DNA from: a virus
Strand: one strand, 5' to 3'
IMG/VR virus record: IMGVR_UViG_3300020219_000035
Coordinates: 1 to 36,825 of that record
Length of the DNA stretch: 36,825 bases
The notes under the pieces were generated by a model, which had not been told where the DNA came from, made no database searches, and was given only the letters and a program-made list of their open reading frames with translations. Within the stretch, counting starts at the first letter, position 1. Each line of letters begins with the position of its first letter. A program made the translations under genes and the position numbers. Shown here in pieces: positions 1 through 8,065 of this stretch.

Positions 1-2
1 TG

Positions 3-62
3 CCATCTGGCGATTGCGCCGCGCTCGACAAGGCTGCGGAGCCGAAGGATACGCCAAAGTGA
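3..62 (+). CDS. C-terminal end of a truncated small protein (5' end outside window)
   Basis: An open frame enters from the left edge and stops at TGA 60-62. Its last residues read AALDKAAEPKDTPK. The stop overlaps the GTG start of the next gene by the GTGA pattern used throughout this window, which supports it as the end of a real gene. The tail is almost identical to the AALDKAAEPKETTE tail found at 521-565. Too little remains to assign a function. Confidence 0.35.
   Translation, partial: PSGDCAALDKAAEPKDTPK
18..49 (+). repeat. 32-bp direct repeat, copy 1
   Basis: Identical over 32 bp to 521-552. It encodes the AALDKAAEPK C-terminal tail of the truncated first gene. Confidence 0.9.
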
Positions 63-502
63 GCACACGCGATGAACTGCTGCGCGCCGTCGGGGAGGCG
101 GTGCGCGATAAGTGTCGCTTCTGGTCTGGCTTTCCAGCGGCCACGAAGGCTGAACCCCACGGCGTCGTTTCTCACGAGGCTAGGAGTGCCGACGTCACAG
201 GATCGGCGCCGAGCCCCGTGGTGGCGACCACGGCGACTGAGAAGGACGATGCCATGCCGCCTCCGAACTACGAGCGTCGGCTCACATACCGATTCCTCAC
301 GCTGCCATTCCGCCACCAGATAACCGTCGCCAAGAACCTCGACGTACTCACCGACGCCGATCGGGCGCTCAGCGACGGGGCGCTCTTGCGTGTCCTGTTC
401 AAGCGTGCCGCCGAAAAGAGCCTCCTCGGGAAGCTCTGGGCCGAGACGGAGAAGCTTCACGACGATCCGGCGGACTTCAACCCTTTCGAAACCTCAAAGT
501 AG
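59..502 (+). CDS. Small protein with compact helical C-terminal domain; amber-terminated
   Basis: 147 aa if started at GTG 59, which overlaps the preceding stop (GTGA). The N-terminal ~25 residues (STRDELLRAVGEAVRD) look helical, followed by an Ala/Thr/Pro-rich linker to about residue 65. The last ~80 residues form a charged helical module with a conserved-looking LTLPFRHQITVAKNL stretch, then LFKRAAEKSLLGKLW. This reminds me of the small death-like or effector-associated adaptor domains seen in bacterial conflict systems, but I cannot confirm that without a profile search. An internal ATG at 254 would give only the helical domain. After TAG 500-502 the same frame stays open to TGA 563-565 and encodes a tail duplicated from the upstream gene. 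It belongs to a plus-strand cluster opposed to the virion operon. The function is unknown. Confidence 0.5.
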   Translation: MSTRDELLRAVGEAVRDKCRFWSGFPAATKAEPHGVVSHEARSADVTGSAPSPVVATTATEKDDAMPPPNYERRLTYRFLTLPFRHQITVAKNLDVLTDADRALSDGALLRVLFKRAAEKSLLGKLWAETEKLHDDPADFNPFETSK

Positions 503-520
503 ACGGGAGCAGAGCTGTTC

Positions 521-552
521 GCCGCGCTCGACAAGGCTGCGGAGCCGAAGGA
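521..552 (+). repeat. 32-bp direct repeat, copy 2
   Basis: Identical over 32 bp to 18-49. It lies in the same reading frame as the 59-502 gene but beyond its amber codon. It again encodes AALDKAAEPK, and the frame again ends in a TGA that overlaps a GTG start. Confidence 0.9.
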
Positions 553-561
553 GACGACCGA

Positions 562-720
562 GTGATCACACCAGGCAAGTTGGCGTGTTCCCGCTGCGGC
601 TACGCCGACGCGAGCGTGAGGCATAGCTGCGTGCCGAAGCTACTACCGCCGCACGTGCTCGCCGATGCCCGGCAGGATACCCTACACGGAGCGGGAGTCG
701 TCCCCGATGAGGACACGTAG
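562..720 (+). CDS. Small Cys-containing hypothetical protein
   Basis: 52 aa, starting at GTG 562, which overlaps TGA 563-565. The N-terminal part reads CSRCGYADASVRHSC, with a CxxC pair and one further Cys, suggesting a small metal-binding knuckle with an incomplete ligand set. The end overlaps the next gene, whose ATG is at 707. Overlaps at both ends support a translationally coupled plus-strand operon. No family recognised. Confidence 0.45.
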   Translation: MITPGKLACSRCGYADASVRHSCVPKLLPPHVLADARQDTLHGAGVVPDEDT

Positions 721-946
721 CCAGGCCGGCGTACTCTGGGCAGAGCGCGAGCGTACCGTGCGCATCGTGCGCGCGTGGGCGTCCTGGCTACGGAGTCAGG
801 GCGTAGACCCGGTGGTCGTGCTCGCGATGCGGACACACATGGAGGAGGCGATCAGGGGTAAGCGTACCAGCGAGCCGCATGACGTCGCCGTGATGCGCTT
901 GGACGTTACTCCTCGTCCGAGGACAGTAGCTCGGTCATCCAGCTAG
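707..946 (+). CDS. Hypothetical 79-aa basic protein
   Basis: The ATG at 707 lies inside the end of the preceding gene (14 bp overlap). The product begins MRTRSQAGVLWAERERTVR, is rich in Arg and Trp and probably helical, with a basic Ser/Arg-rich tail. Its last 41 bp overlap the 3' end of the convergent virion gene at 906-3752, so the plus-strand cluster and the late operon meet tail to tail. A short inverted repeat (CCTCG-tc-CGAGG, 911-922) sits in the overlap without a T-tract. Function unknown. Confidence 0.5.
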   Translation: MRTRSQAGVLWAERERTVRIVRAWASWLRSQGVDPVVVLAMRTHMEEAIRGKRTSEPHDVAVMRLDVTPRPRTVARSSS

Positions 947-3752
947 CGACCGGTGCGCCGTACATGGGGACGCGCGAGTCGTAGAGCCCGCCGAGTCGCA
1001 CCGCGCCCTGGATGCCGCGCGCCGGGTCGTGCATCGTCCCGAGCGCATCTACGCCGGCATCCATGATGACGCCCAGCGCTGGAATCTCCTTGAATTGCTC
1101 CGCCGGGTCGTCGCCGTACTTCTGGCCGAGGACTGGCGTCGCCGCCAGATAGGCAGCATCGCCAGCGGTGCCAGTCGTGCCCGTGAGACTGGACCGAGCC
1201 ACCGTCTGCCAGGCCGGCAGCCGCCCCGTGGTGGCGCTCTTGGCGACAGAGGTCGCGGCGTTGGCGGCACCGCCGTACAGCGCCATGCCGCGCATACGCT
1301 GCCAGCCAAGGTCGATGAGTGATTGGTCCTGCGCCTTGTAGCCGTCAAGTAGTGGCCTGATCACGTCGTCCATCATGAGCTGCGTCTGCTTGATGCCAAA
1401 CGTCTTGTACTGCAACGCGAGCGCACCCAGCGGGTGCTTTGCCAGCGCCGGCAGCTCGCCCGCACCCGCGACGTGCTGCCAGCGGTTGGCGAGCGTCTGG
1501 ATGCTGTTTAGCCACGTCCCCTTCGACAGCTGGCCCTGCGCGAGCTCGTCGGCGAGCGCCTGTGGCGTGGTGCCCATCTCCGCGGCCCGCTTCGTCAACG
1601 CACCGGAGAACGTCCCGCCCGCCTGCGTGACCTGCAGCGCCTCGTGCGCCACGTCGTCGATCGCCGGGACGGCAGCATAGGACGCCGGCCCGCGCAGGAA
1701 ATTCTCGGCCTTCTTCATCATGCCCAGCGGCGTGACCCAGCCACCCACCGTCGAGTCGCCGGCACCCATGCGGCCGAGCGTCGTGTACTCCGTCAGGTCG
1801 GCATTCTGCGGCCCAGCCGCGAAGAGTTCCTTGAGCACGGGGTTCCGCTTCACCATGGCGTTGCCGCGCAAGGCCATCTTCGGGCCGCCGGCCATGACCA
1901 TGGCGGTCGCCGCCTGCCCACCCTGCGTCATCCATGCCTTCGACAACGCCACGTCCGACGTCTTGCGCGCGAGTGTCCGCGCGAAGTCGCCACCCACTTC
2001 AGTCTGTGGGACGTGGTAGTCGGCGAGTGCCGTCAGGAACCGGTTCGCGCCCGCGTTGTTCCCGGTGTTCCGCATGTGCTCATAGAGCGTCCTCGCCTCT
2101 CCCGGCACCACGAAGTCGCGCGCACCGCCACGCGACACGGGCATCGTGATTTTCACCGGTGCGCCACTGAACGCAGCGGCGCTACCGATGCGCTTCGCCT
2201 CCTGGTGCAGGTAGCCAGGGACCGTCTCGTGTAGCGCCTTGTTTACCGGGTCCATGTCGTTGCCGGTGCGCGCATGACCGACGGCGCTACTCTCCGCAAG
2301 CCCGCCCAGCCGTCGCTCGGCTTGCCCGACCGTGAGCTTGGGGTCCTTTGCCAGCATGCGCTCGATGCCGCTCAGGCCCTCGAGCTTGGGGTCGGTGACG
2401 GCGCGGCGCGGCGCGTAGTTGCTGGCCCGTTGCGCTTCGGCGTAGTACGGCCCGCCCGTGTCCTCGCCACCGAGGAACTGGTATTTGACGCCACGGTCGC
2501 CCAGCTCGAATGCGCGCTCGCGGGCGTCCTGGCCGTAGCCGAGGTCATCATAGACCCCAGCCGACCGACGCCCCTCGTCTACCTCGTTGAACAGGTCGCG
2601 CAGCGGACGCGACTGTACCGCTGCGGCGCTCGGGTTCTTGAGCCGAGCCGAGAACTGCGCGGCGAGCTCGCCCTGTGACGGCGCGCCGGCGCGATGCGTG
2701 AGGTTCTGGCCGGTCAGCTCGTCGTAGACGGCGGCACTCTCACGCCCCGGCTGGAACCCCTCCAGCGCATCGTCTCCGCGCTGGCCGTAAAAGTTCTTGG
2801 CACTCTTGAAGACGTTGTTCTGCCGCTCCAGCTTGTCCGCAACCATGCGCTCGATCGGGTCGTCGCTCTTGCGCATGGCGCGGATGGACCCATCCCAGAG
2901 CGACTCGCGGACATTCTGCGCGGATGTGCTCGGCGGGCTCGCTGGGTAGCCCTCGGCGCGCTGGGACACCAAGGATGCCTCGTCGTACTCGATCTTTGGC
3001 CGGTTAAGGATGTCCTGGATGTTGAGCGGCGAGTCGTCCATCAACTGCTCGCCGTAGCGTGGCCCACGGCGCGCTGCCCAGTCGGACGCCTTGTCGATCG
3101 CACGAGACGCCAGCCCGCCCGCTTTGTTGCCGACGTAGCGCGCCGCCGAGCCGACCGGCTGCGCGATGGCGTCCGGCGTGATCGCCCGGATGCCGCGCCC
3201 TGCTGCCTTCGCGCCCTGCCACGCAAGCGGGATACCCGACAGTGCCGCGTCGATGCCGATGCTCTGGGGGTCGAGCACCGCGTCGCTCACGTCGTCGCCA
3301 CGGATCGCCGCCGTACCGCCACGCGCCGCCGCGCCGAGCCCGAGCCCGGTCGCCAGTACCCCGGCAGCACCCATCGCCGGCAACGCCAGCCCCGTGGCGA
3401 GCGCCGCAGCCGGTGGGCCATACGTGGCAAGGTTGTCGGTATCCTCGGGCGTCCACAGGGACGGGATGCCCTTCTGCACGCCTGCCTCGTCGGCGAGGTG
3501 CCCGAACCAGTTGCGCGCGCCGGGGTTGTCGAAGGCGTCGGCTGCTGGCTTCGACAGGGCGTCGCCGGCCGTGTCACCCAGGAGCGAGCCGGGAGCCTTC
3601 ATCGCACGGATGCGGTCGAACGCGCTTAGCTGACCGCCGTTCTTCTCGGCACGGATGCGGTCGAACGCGCTAGCTCCAGGTTCGCCAAGGTCGGTGCTCG
3701 GCTCAGCCAGGCGACCCGACCTCTCGGCACGGATGCGGTCAAATGCGTTCAC
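906..3752 (-). CDS. Large internal virion / DNA-ejection protein candidate
   Basis: 948 aa, started at GTG 3752, which overlaps the upstream stop by 4 bp (GTGA). The N-terminus carries three copies of AFDRIRA (residues 3-9, 29-35 and 44-50), then a hydrophobic Ala/Gly-rich stretch around residues 110-150. The rest is a long mostly helical region with no enzymatic motif I recognise. Size, position as the last gene of the tail/internal-protein cluster, and the hydrophobic segment fit a podovirus internal virion (ejection) protein, which forms a channel or is injected with DNA. This role is inferred from gene order, not from a family match. The triple N-terminal motif may be a packaging or docking tag. 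Confidence 0.6.
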   Translation of the reverse strand: MNAFDRIRAERSGRLAEPSTDLGEPGASAFDRIRAEKNGGQLSAFDRIRAMKAPGSLLGDTAGDALSKPAADAFDNPGARNWFGHLADEAGVQKGIPSLWTPEDTDNLATYGPPAAALATGLALPAMGAAGVLATGLGLGAAARGGTAAIRGDDVSDAVLDPQSIGIDAALSGIPLAWQGAKAAGRGIRAITPDAIAQPVGSAARYVGNKAGGLASRAIDKASDWAARRGPRYGEQLMDDSPLNIQDILNRPKIEYDEASLVSQRAEGYPASPPSTSAQNVRESLWDGSIRAMRKSDDPIERMVADKLERQNNVFKSAKNFYGQRGDDALEGFQPGRESAAVYDELTGQNLTHRAGAPSQGELAAQFSARLKNPSAAAVQSRPLRDLFNEVDEGRRSAGVYDDLGYGQDARERAFELGDRGVKYQFLGGEDTGGPYYAEAQRASNYAPRRAVTDPKLEGLSGIERMLAKDPKLTVGQAERRLGGLAESSAVGHARTGNDMDPVNKALHETVPGYLHQEAKRIGSAAAFSGAPVKITMPVSRGGARDFVVPGEARTLYEHMRNTGNNAGANRFLTALADYHVPQTEVGGDFARTLARKTSDVALSKAWMTQGGQAATAMVMAGGPKMALRGNAMVKRNPVLKELFAAGPQNADLTEYTTLGRMGAGDSTVGGWVTPLGMMKKAENFLRGPASYAAVPAIDDVAHEALQVTQAGGTFSGALTKRAAEMGTTPQALADELAQGQLSKGTWLNSIQTLANRWQHVAGAGELPALAKHPLGALALQYKTFGIKQTQLMMDDVIRPLLDGYKAQDQSLIDLGWQRMRGMALYGGAANAATSVAKSATTGRLPAWQTVARSSLTGTTGTAGDAAYLAATPVLGQKYGDDPAEQFKEIPALGVIMDAGVDALGTMHDPARGIQGAVRLGGLYDSRVPMYGAPVASWMTELLSSDEE
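3602..3751 (-). repeat. Triple AFDRIRA-coding repeat
   Basis: Three near-identical 20-25 bp units, reading CGGATGCGGTC on the plus strand, begin near 3606, 3653 and 3732. They encode the three N-terminal AFDRIRA motifs of the large virion protein. Confidence 0.85.
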
Positions 3753-5341
3753 CTACCGCGACCCTTGTTCCAGTAGGCTTCGGCCAGGTCCATCGGAATC
3801 CCGGCCCTGTCAGCGGTCTGCGCGAAGGTACTCTCGTCCGCATCACGCAGGGAGGGCAGCAGCCTAGCCATGGTCTGCGCGAACTCGGCCTTCTCGCCCT
3901 CGCTATAGCCGCCCAGGCCGGAACTCCTGAAGATGTCCAGTATGCGGGAGACATCCGCGCCGCTCACGTACGAATTCGCCGTGCTCGGCATCGGCAGTAG
4001 CGGGATCGCCTGGCCTGGCCTGCTGGTCGGTGAATCGGACTCCAGCGACTTGAGCGCCGATGGCCCAGTGCGGTAGTCGGGCACGTCGTCGCTCCACCAG
4101 TGCGCCCCGGACTTCATCGGGATATCGAACAGCGACGCAACATCGTCGGGGGTCTGAGCCGGGCGTCCGTTGGTTCCACTGCCCGCGAGCGCGTCCGCGA
4201 CTTCCTTGCGGATCTGCGTCTCCCGGCTACCTGGACCCTGCGACCCGGACGCGACGCCACCCGTGTTGCCGTAGACGCCCATTGCCTTGTTAGTCTCGGC
4301 AACGTCCCTGTTCGCGGCCGCGATCTTGGCAGCCAAGGCTAGCGGATGTACCTCGGCGCCCTGATCTAGCTCCTGTTGCTGCTTCTCGATTCCGAGGCTG
4401 TCCGACGTGACCTTGGAGTTCCAATACTGATCCTGGCTGCGCGAGTTCATGTCGTAGACACCCTGCGACTTGCCCTGCTGCTCGCTGACCAGCGAGGGTC
4501 GCATCTCGTCGATCGTCTGCTGCCGCCCGCGCGACTCGGCGGCGTTTGCGTTACTGGCACCAGCCTGCGCGAGGTTCGCAGTCGCACCTGTGCCCTTGAG
4601 CCGAAGGTCGGCCTCCTGCTGCCGTGGCATGTAGGTCGTGCGGACATCCTCAGTCTCGGTCTGTTGCCGCACCAGTCCCGACTGGTCCTGGTCTAGCTGC
4701 GCGCTGGCTACCTGCTTGAGTCGCTGCGCTTCCTGCAGCCCGATCTTGCCGGTGGCGTACGCCATCTTGATCGCAGCGTGAACCTGGTTCATCTGCTGCT
4801 GCGCCTTGTCACGGCCAAGGTTGTTCGTCCACTCGACGAAGCCCTTCATCGTGGACTGCGGCGCACCACCAAGGCTCGACGGCGCACCAGCCGTGCCGCT
4901 AGCCTCGCCGGAGCCAGTGCTCTGCGTCTGGAAGCCCGAGATCTGGTCGATGCCGAGCGCCTGCCGCTGCGCCTGCGGCATGTTCTGCAGCATCTCGTAC
5001 TCGCCCTGCGCCTGCTGCCGCCCCTGCGCGCCGGGCAGGTTGAGCGTGTCCTGTACGAAATCGCGACCCTCGTTGAGTAGCCCGAACGGTAGCTTCAGGA
5101 TCGCCTGCGCCACTTCCCACGCGCTGGTTTCGTCGTCTGGCACGCCCTGGTTGCCGCGCTCGTGGCTCGACGCGCGCCCGTACGCGGCGTCAGGTAGCTG
5201 CTGCGAGCGCGGGTCAATCATGCGTTCCACGGCACTCGTCGCCGCCGGTACAAAGCTCGGGTCTTGTTCCGCCATGAGGCTGTAAGCGGACTGCGGGACG
5301 GCCCGCGTCGCGTTCGCTAGCGAGTAGTCCTCGTAGTTCAT
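3749..5341 (-). CDS. Ala/Gln-rich internal virion protein candidate
   Basis: 530 aa, starting at ATG 5341 in an ATGA overlap with the upstream gene and ending in a GTGA overlap with the downstream one. The sequence is rich in Ala, Gln and Ser. It has helical, coiled-coil-like stretches in the middle (residues ~170-330, many QQQ and charged residues) and no membrane segment or catalytic motif that I see. Position between a Gly-rich hydrophobic protein and the large terminal virion protein suggests an internal core or ejection protein. No family was recognised, so the role is inferred from synteny with podovirus late operons. Confidence 0.55.
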   Translation of the reverse strand: MNYEDYSLANATRAVPQSAYSLMAEQDPSFVPAATSAVERMIDPRSQQLPDAAYGRASSHERGNQGVPDDETSAWEVAQAILKLPFGLLNEGRDFVQDTLNLPGAQGRQQAQGEYEMLQNMPQAQRQALGIDQISGFQTQSTGSGEASGTAGAPSSLGGAPQSTMKGFVEWTNNLGRDKAQQQMNQVHAAIKMAYATGKIGLQEAQRLKQVASAQLDQDQSGLVRQQTETEDVRTTYMPRQQEADLRLKGTGATANLAQAGASNANAAESRGRQQTIDEMRPSLVSEQQGKSQGVYDMNSRSQDQYWNSKVTSDSLGIEKQQQELDQGAEVHPLALAAKIAAANRDVAETNKAMGVYGNTGGVASGSQGPGSRETQIRKEVADALAGSGTNGRPAQTPDDVASLFDIPMKSGAHWWSDDVPDYRTGPSALKSLESDSPTSRPGQAIPLLPMPSTANSYVSGADVSRILDIFRSSGLGGYSEGEKAEFAQTMARLLPSLRDADESTFAQTADRAGIPMDLAEAYWNKGRGR

Positions 5342-6174
5342 CGGTAGGGCTCCCTTTCGTAGTAGGGGACTGTGCCGTAGGACGAGTACACCCCAGCAGG
5401 CGGCACGCCTGGCGATGGCGTCATTGCACTACCGACCGCCTGGCGCGTCGCCATGTTCGCCCCGCGCACGCCCAGGCTGCCCGCCGTGTTCATCGCCCGC
5501 GTGCCCAGGCTCGGCCCCATGCTCGGCGGCGCGTAGCCCGAACTCGGCGGCATGACCGACGACGAATCGGCCGAGTAGCCCATGTTGCCACCCGGCTGGA
5601 AGTTGGCTTGCGGTGAGGCCGACAAGATACCAGTCGCCTGGCCGGCGGAGGTGAGCCCGCTCGTGACGGCACCGCCCGCCGCACCCATGAGCGCGCCGCG
5701 ACCGGGGTTCTCGAGGTCGCCCAGCGCGCCCATGGCAGCGCCGGAGATCGCCTGCTGGCCGATGTTGATGCCGGCGCTCCCGAGCTGACTGAGCCCCGAC
5801 GCACCCTGCGCTCCAGCCTGCAGGACCTGGCCTGCGGTAGCGCCGAGCGGGATGCCGGCCCCTCCTGGTACTGCTGCACCAGACGCAGCCGCGATGGTGC
5901 CGACGTTCGACCCGATGCCCAGCGCACCACCCGCCGCGCCCAGCGCCGGCCCCAGTGCGCCACCAACCGCACCCATGCCGATCCCCTTCGCCTGGTTCAA
6001 GAAGAACCCGCCGGGGTCGTCCCATGGGTACTGTTCGTTCACCGCGCTCATCACGCCGGCGGAGATGCCGCCGATGCCAGCCCCGACGATGGCACCACCA
6101 ACGATGCCCGCAGCGACGCCGGTGGCCCCGACGGTAGCCCCAACAGCAACCAGTGCGGGCACGATCCAGGCCAT
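5338..6174 (-). CDS. Gly/Ala-rich hydrophobic virion protein
   Basis: 278 aa. I chose ATG 6174 because an AGGAG ribosome-binding site lies just upstream and the open frame beyond it is the shadow of the GNAT gene. Residues 1-45 are strongly hydrophobic and Gly-rich (VAAGIVGGAIVGAGIGG), followed by more Ala/Gly-rich segments to about residue 170. The C-terminus is Ser/Pro/Tyr-rich. Such hydrophobic glycine-zipper-like proteins are common among short-tailed phage internal proteins that enter or cross membranes during DNA ejection. That function is inferred, not shown. Confidence 0.6.
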   Translation of the reverse strand: MAWIVPALVAVGATVGATGVAAGIVGGAIVGAGIGGISAGVMSAVNEQYPWDDPGGFFLNQAKGIGMGAVGGALGPALGAAGGALGIGSNVGTIAAASGAAVPGGAGIPLGATAGQVLQAGAQGASGLSQLGSAGINIGQQAISGAAMGALGDLENPGRGALMGAAGGAVTSGLTSAGQATGILSASPQANFQPGGNMGYSADSSSVMPPSSGYAPPSMGPSLGTRAMNTAGSLGVRGANMATRQAVGSAMTPSPGVPPAGVYSSYGTVPYYEREPYR

Positions 6175-6175
6175 C

Positions 6176-6610
6176 CTAGAACTCCTTTCGCACGAGCTGC
6201 CCGACCACCTTGAAGCCGAGCCGCATAACCGACTGGAAGCCCGCCACGTTGTCGTTCGCCGCGCAGCCCTCGACGTAGCGATAGCCGCGCCCCCGCGCGT
6301 GCTCCTCAGCGAACTTGCGCAGGTCGCGCGACACGTACTCCTGCCGCATACCATCGACGACGTAGGTGCCGAGCCCCTCCACCTTGCCCGGTGGCGACAA
6401 CGGCAGATGCACCCACGCGCACCAGCCGATCAGCTCGTCGAACTGCTCCGCGACCACCACCGCCTCGCCGGCACGGATGCCGTAGAGGATCGCGTCGAGC
6501 AAGAGTTCGTCGTTGCGCTCCGTGCCCTGCGCGGCTGTCTCGATCGAGTACGCCCCGACCAGCGGCCGGAGCGCCTCGATATCGTCGGTGTTCGCGAGTC
6601 GGATGATCAA
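6176..6610 (-). CDS. GNAT-family N-acetyltransferase
   Basis: 144 aa from TTG 6610, which overlaps the upstream TGA (TTGA); a longer in-frame start at 6670 would run into the upstream gene. The order is typical of GNAT proteins: an N-terminal beta strand and helix (IIRLANTDDIEALRPLV), a central AVVVAEQFDELIGWCAWV strand pair, a GLGTYVVDGMRQEYVSRDL segment at the acetyl-CoA site, and a C-terminal NDNVAGFQSVMRLGFKVVG motif characteristic of the fold's end. It would transfer an acetyl group to an amine; the substrate is unknown. Its place inside a virion-protein run suggests co-expression with structural proteins and possible modification of a virion or host protein. Confidence 0.8.
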   Translation of the reverse strand: MIIRLANTDDIEALRPLVGAYSIETAAQGTERNDELLLDAILYGIRAGEAVVVAEQFDELIGWCAWVHLPLSPPGKVEGLGTYVVDGMRQEYVSRDLRKFAEEHARGRGYRYVEGCAANDNVAGFQSVMRLGFKVVGQLVRKEF

Positions 6611-8064
6611 CTGTTGACCCACTTTGAGAAGTCGAGGGCAGTCTGCTGGGGTCCACCGCCCGCCAGCCATTGAGAACCGAGACTAGCGGCACCATTGGCG
6701 AGCGCAGCACCCCAGGGCGACGTGCGCGCCGGGGCCGGCCCGGATGGCGCGGTCGTGCCGGTCGCGATCCGCATCGTCGAGTCGAACGGCAACATGCCTG
6801 CCGACAACATCTGGTTGCGACGCTCCTGCTCGATGCTCCGGTACTGGTCGGCAAGCTGCAGGTACTGGTTCAGCGAGCTGGATTGCGTCTGGTTGCGGTC
6901 CGCCTGCAATCCAAGCCAGTCGCGTAGCGCACCCGACTGGCCCTGGTCCTGCATCGTAAGTCGCCGGTCGAGCTGGTCGCCACTCATGCCGAGCGAGCGC
7001 AGCAGCGCGTCCTGGTCGTACTGGTTCTTGGAATAGCGGTTGTCGATCTGCTTCGACCAGAGCGCCTGCTCGTTCTGCCGGTTCGCCTGGTTCATCGAGA
7101 ACTGGTCACCCATGCCCTGCATCGCCGCCTGCCCCTGCCGCCCGGCGTAGTTCTCGTAACCCTGCGCGCCGATCTGCGAGGCCAGGTTGATCGCACCGGA
7201 TCGCCGGCTCGCCTCGCGGTCGGTGAAGTCGGCCATCGTGCGGTTCTTGTCGCGGTTCGCCTGGTTCAGGATGTCGCCCTGCGCTTGCTGCATCTGCATC
7301 TGACCGGCACCACTGCGCCCGAGCCCGGCGGCTTCCATCATCTGCTGCACTTCCGGCAGCCGGTTCGCGAGCGACTCCTGCGCCTCGCGGTCGATGCCGC
7401 GCGACAACTGCCGGAGGTTCGCGCCCGCAAGCTCGTTGGTCTGGTCAATGCCACGCTGGCCGTAGAAGTCAGCTTGTCCAGGCCCGCCTTGCGCTCGTGC
7501 CATGGTGGAGACGTAATCGCGAGGGTCGGGGCGCGCGTACGGCGAGTTCTCGTTGAGCCCGCGCATCCCGGCCAGTGCCATGGTGGGAGTCAGCCATGGG
7601 TCCTGATTGAGGTTGTTGCGCACGCCCTTGAACGCGTTGAAGATGTCGCCCTCGGATGCCTCGTACGGGTTGCCGTCGTCGCCACGCGCGCCGTAGTTCT
7701 GCGATACGCGCAACCCGGTCTGGTGCACTGGCGAGAATAGCGTGCGACCATCCGGGCCGGTGACATCGGTCGCGTTCCACTGGTTCCAGCGGTCGGACCA
7801 TGACGCGTTGTTCGGCCCGCCAAGATAGCGCCCGCGCGCCTCCAACATGCCGGCCTGCAAGGCCTCTGGCGCGTCAAGTACGCCGTAGCCGAGGCGCGAC
7901 ATGTTCCACGAGTCCTGTGCCGGCCCGAACGACCCCCGCCCGTCGCCAGTGTCGAAGATGTTGGTGACGTCTTGCGGGTGCCCGCCTGGATCCTCGCCGG
8001 TGATCCCCCGGTAGAGATATTCCCCAGAGGGGATGACGTACTGCTTGGCTGCGTTGACAGCCAC
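6607..8064 (-). CDS. Asn/Gln-rich virion protein candidate
   Basis: 485 aa, starting at GTG 8064 directly after the upstream stop. The first ~180 residues look globular, with aromatic and Gly/Asp residues. From about residue 200 onward it is a long helical, Gln/Arg/Asn/Asp-rich region (repeated NQANR, RNQ and DRR clusters) resembling coiled coil. No enzymatic motif recognised. Translational overlap with the GNAT gene downstream and the Gly-rich gene upstream puts it in the virion operon. An internal core or tail role is inferred from context. Confidence 0.55.
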   Translation of the reverse strand: MAVNAAKQYVIPSGEYLYRGITGEDPGGHPQDVTNIFDTGDGRGSFGPAQDSWNMSRLGYGVLDAPEALQAGMLEARGRYLGGPNNASWSDRWNQWNATDVTGPDGRTLFSPVHQTGLRVSQNYGARGDDGNPYEASEGDIFNAFKGVRNNLNQDPWLTPTMALAGMRGLNENSPYARPDPRDYVSTMARAQGGPGQADFYGQRGIDQTNELAGANLRQLSRGIDREAQESLANRLPEVQQMMEAAGLGRSGAGQMQMQQAQGDILNQANRDKNRTMADFTDREASRRSGAINLASQIGAQGYENYAGRQGQAAMQGMGDQFSMNQANRQNEQALWSKQIDNRYSKNQYDQDALLRSLGMSGDQLDRRLTMQDQGQSGALRDWLGLQADRNQTQSSSLNQYLQLADQYRSIEQERRNQMLSAGMLPFDSTMRIATGTTAPSGPAPARTSPWGAALANGAASLGSQWLAGGGPQQTALDFSKWVNS

Positions 8065-8065
8065 T

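Noticed and set aside
500-502. Genome-wide amber recoding (TAG read as an amino acid)
   Set aside because: Several well-supported genes here end in TAG (for example the large terminase, a GT4 enzyme, the GNAT gene and the scaffold-like gene), so TAG is a normal stop; only local readthrough or mutation remains possible.
911-922. Bidirectional terminator at the convergent junction
   Set aside because: The 5-bp inverted repeat is too short and lacks T-tracts on either strand.
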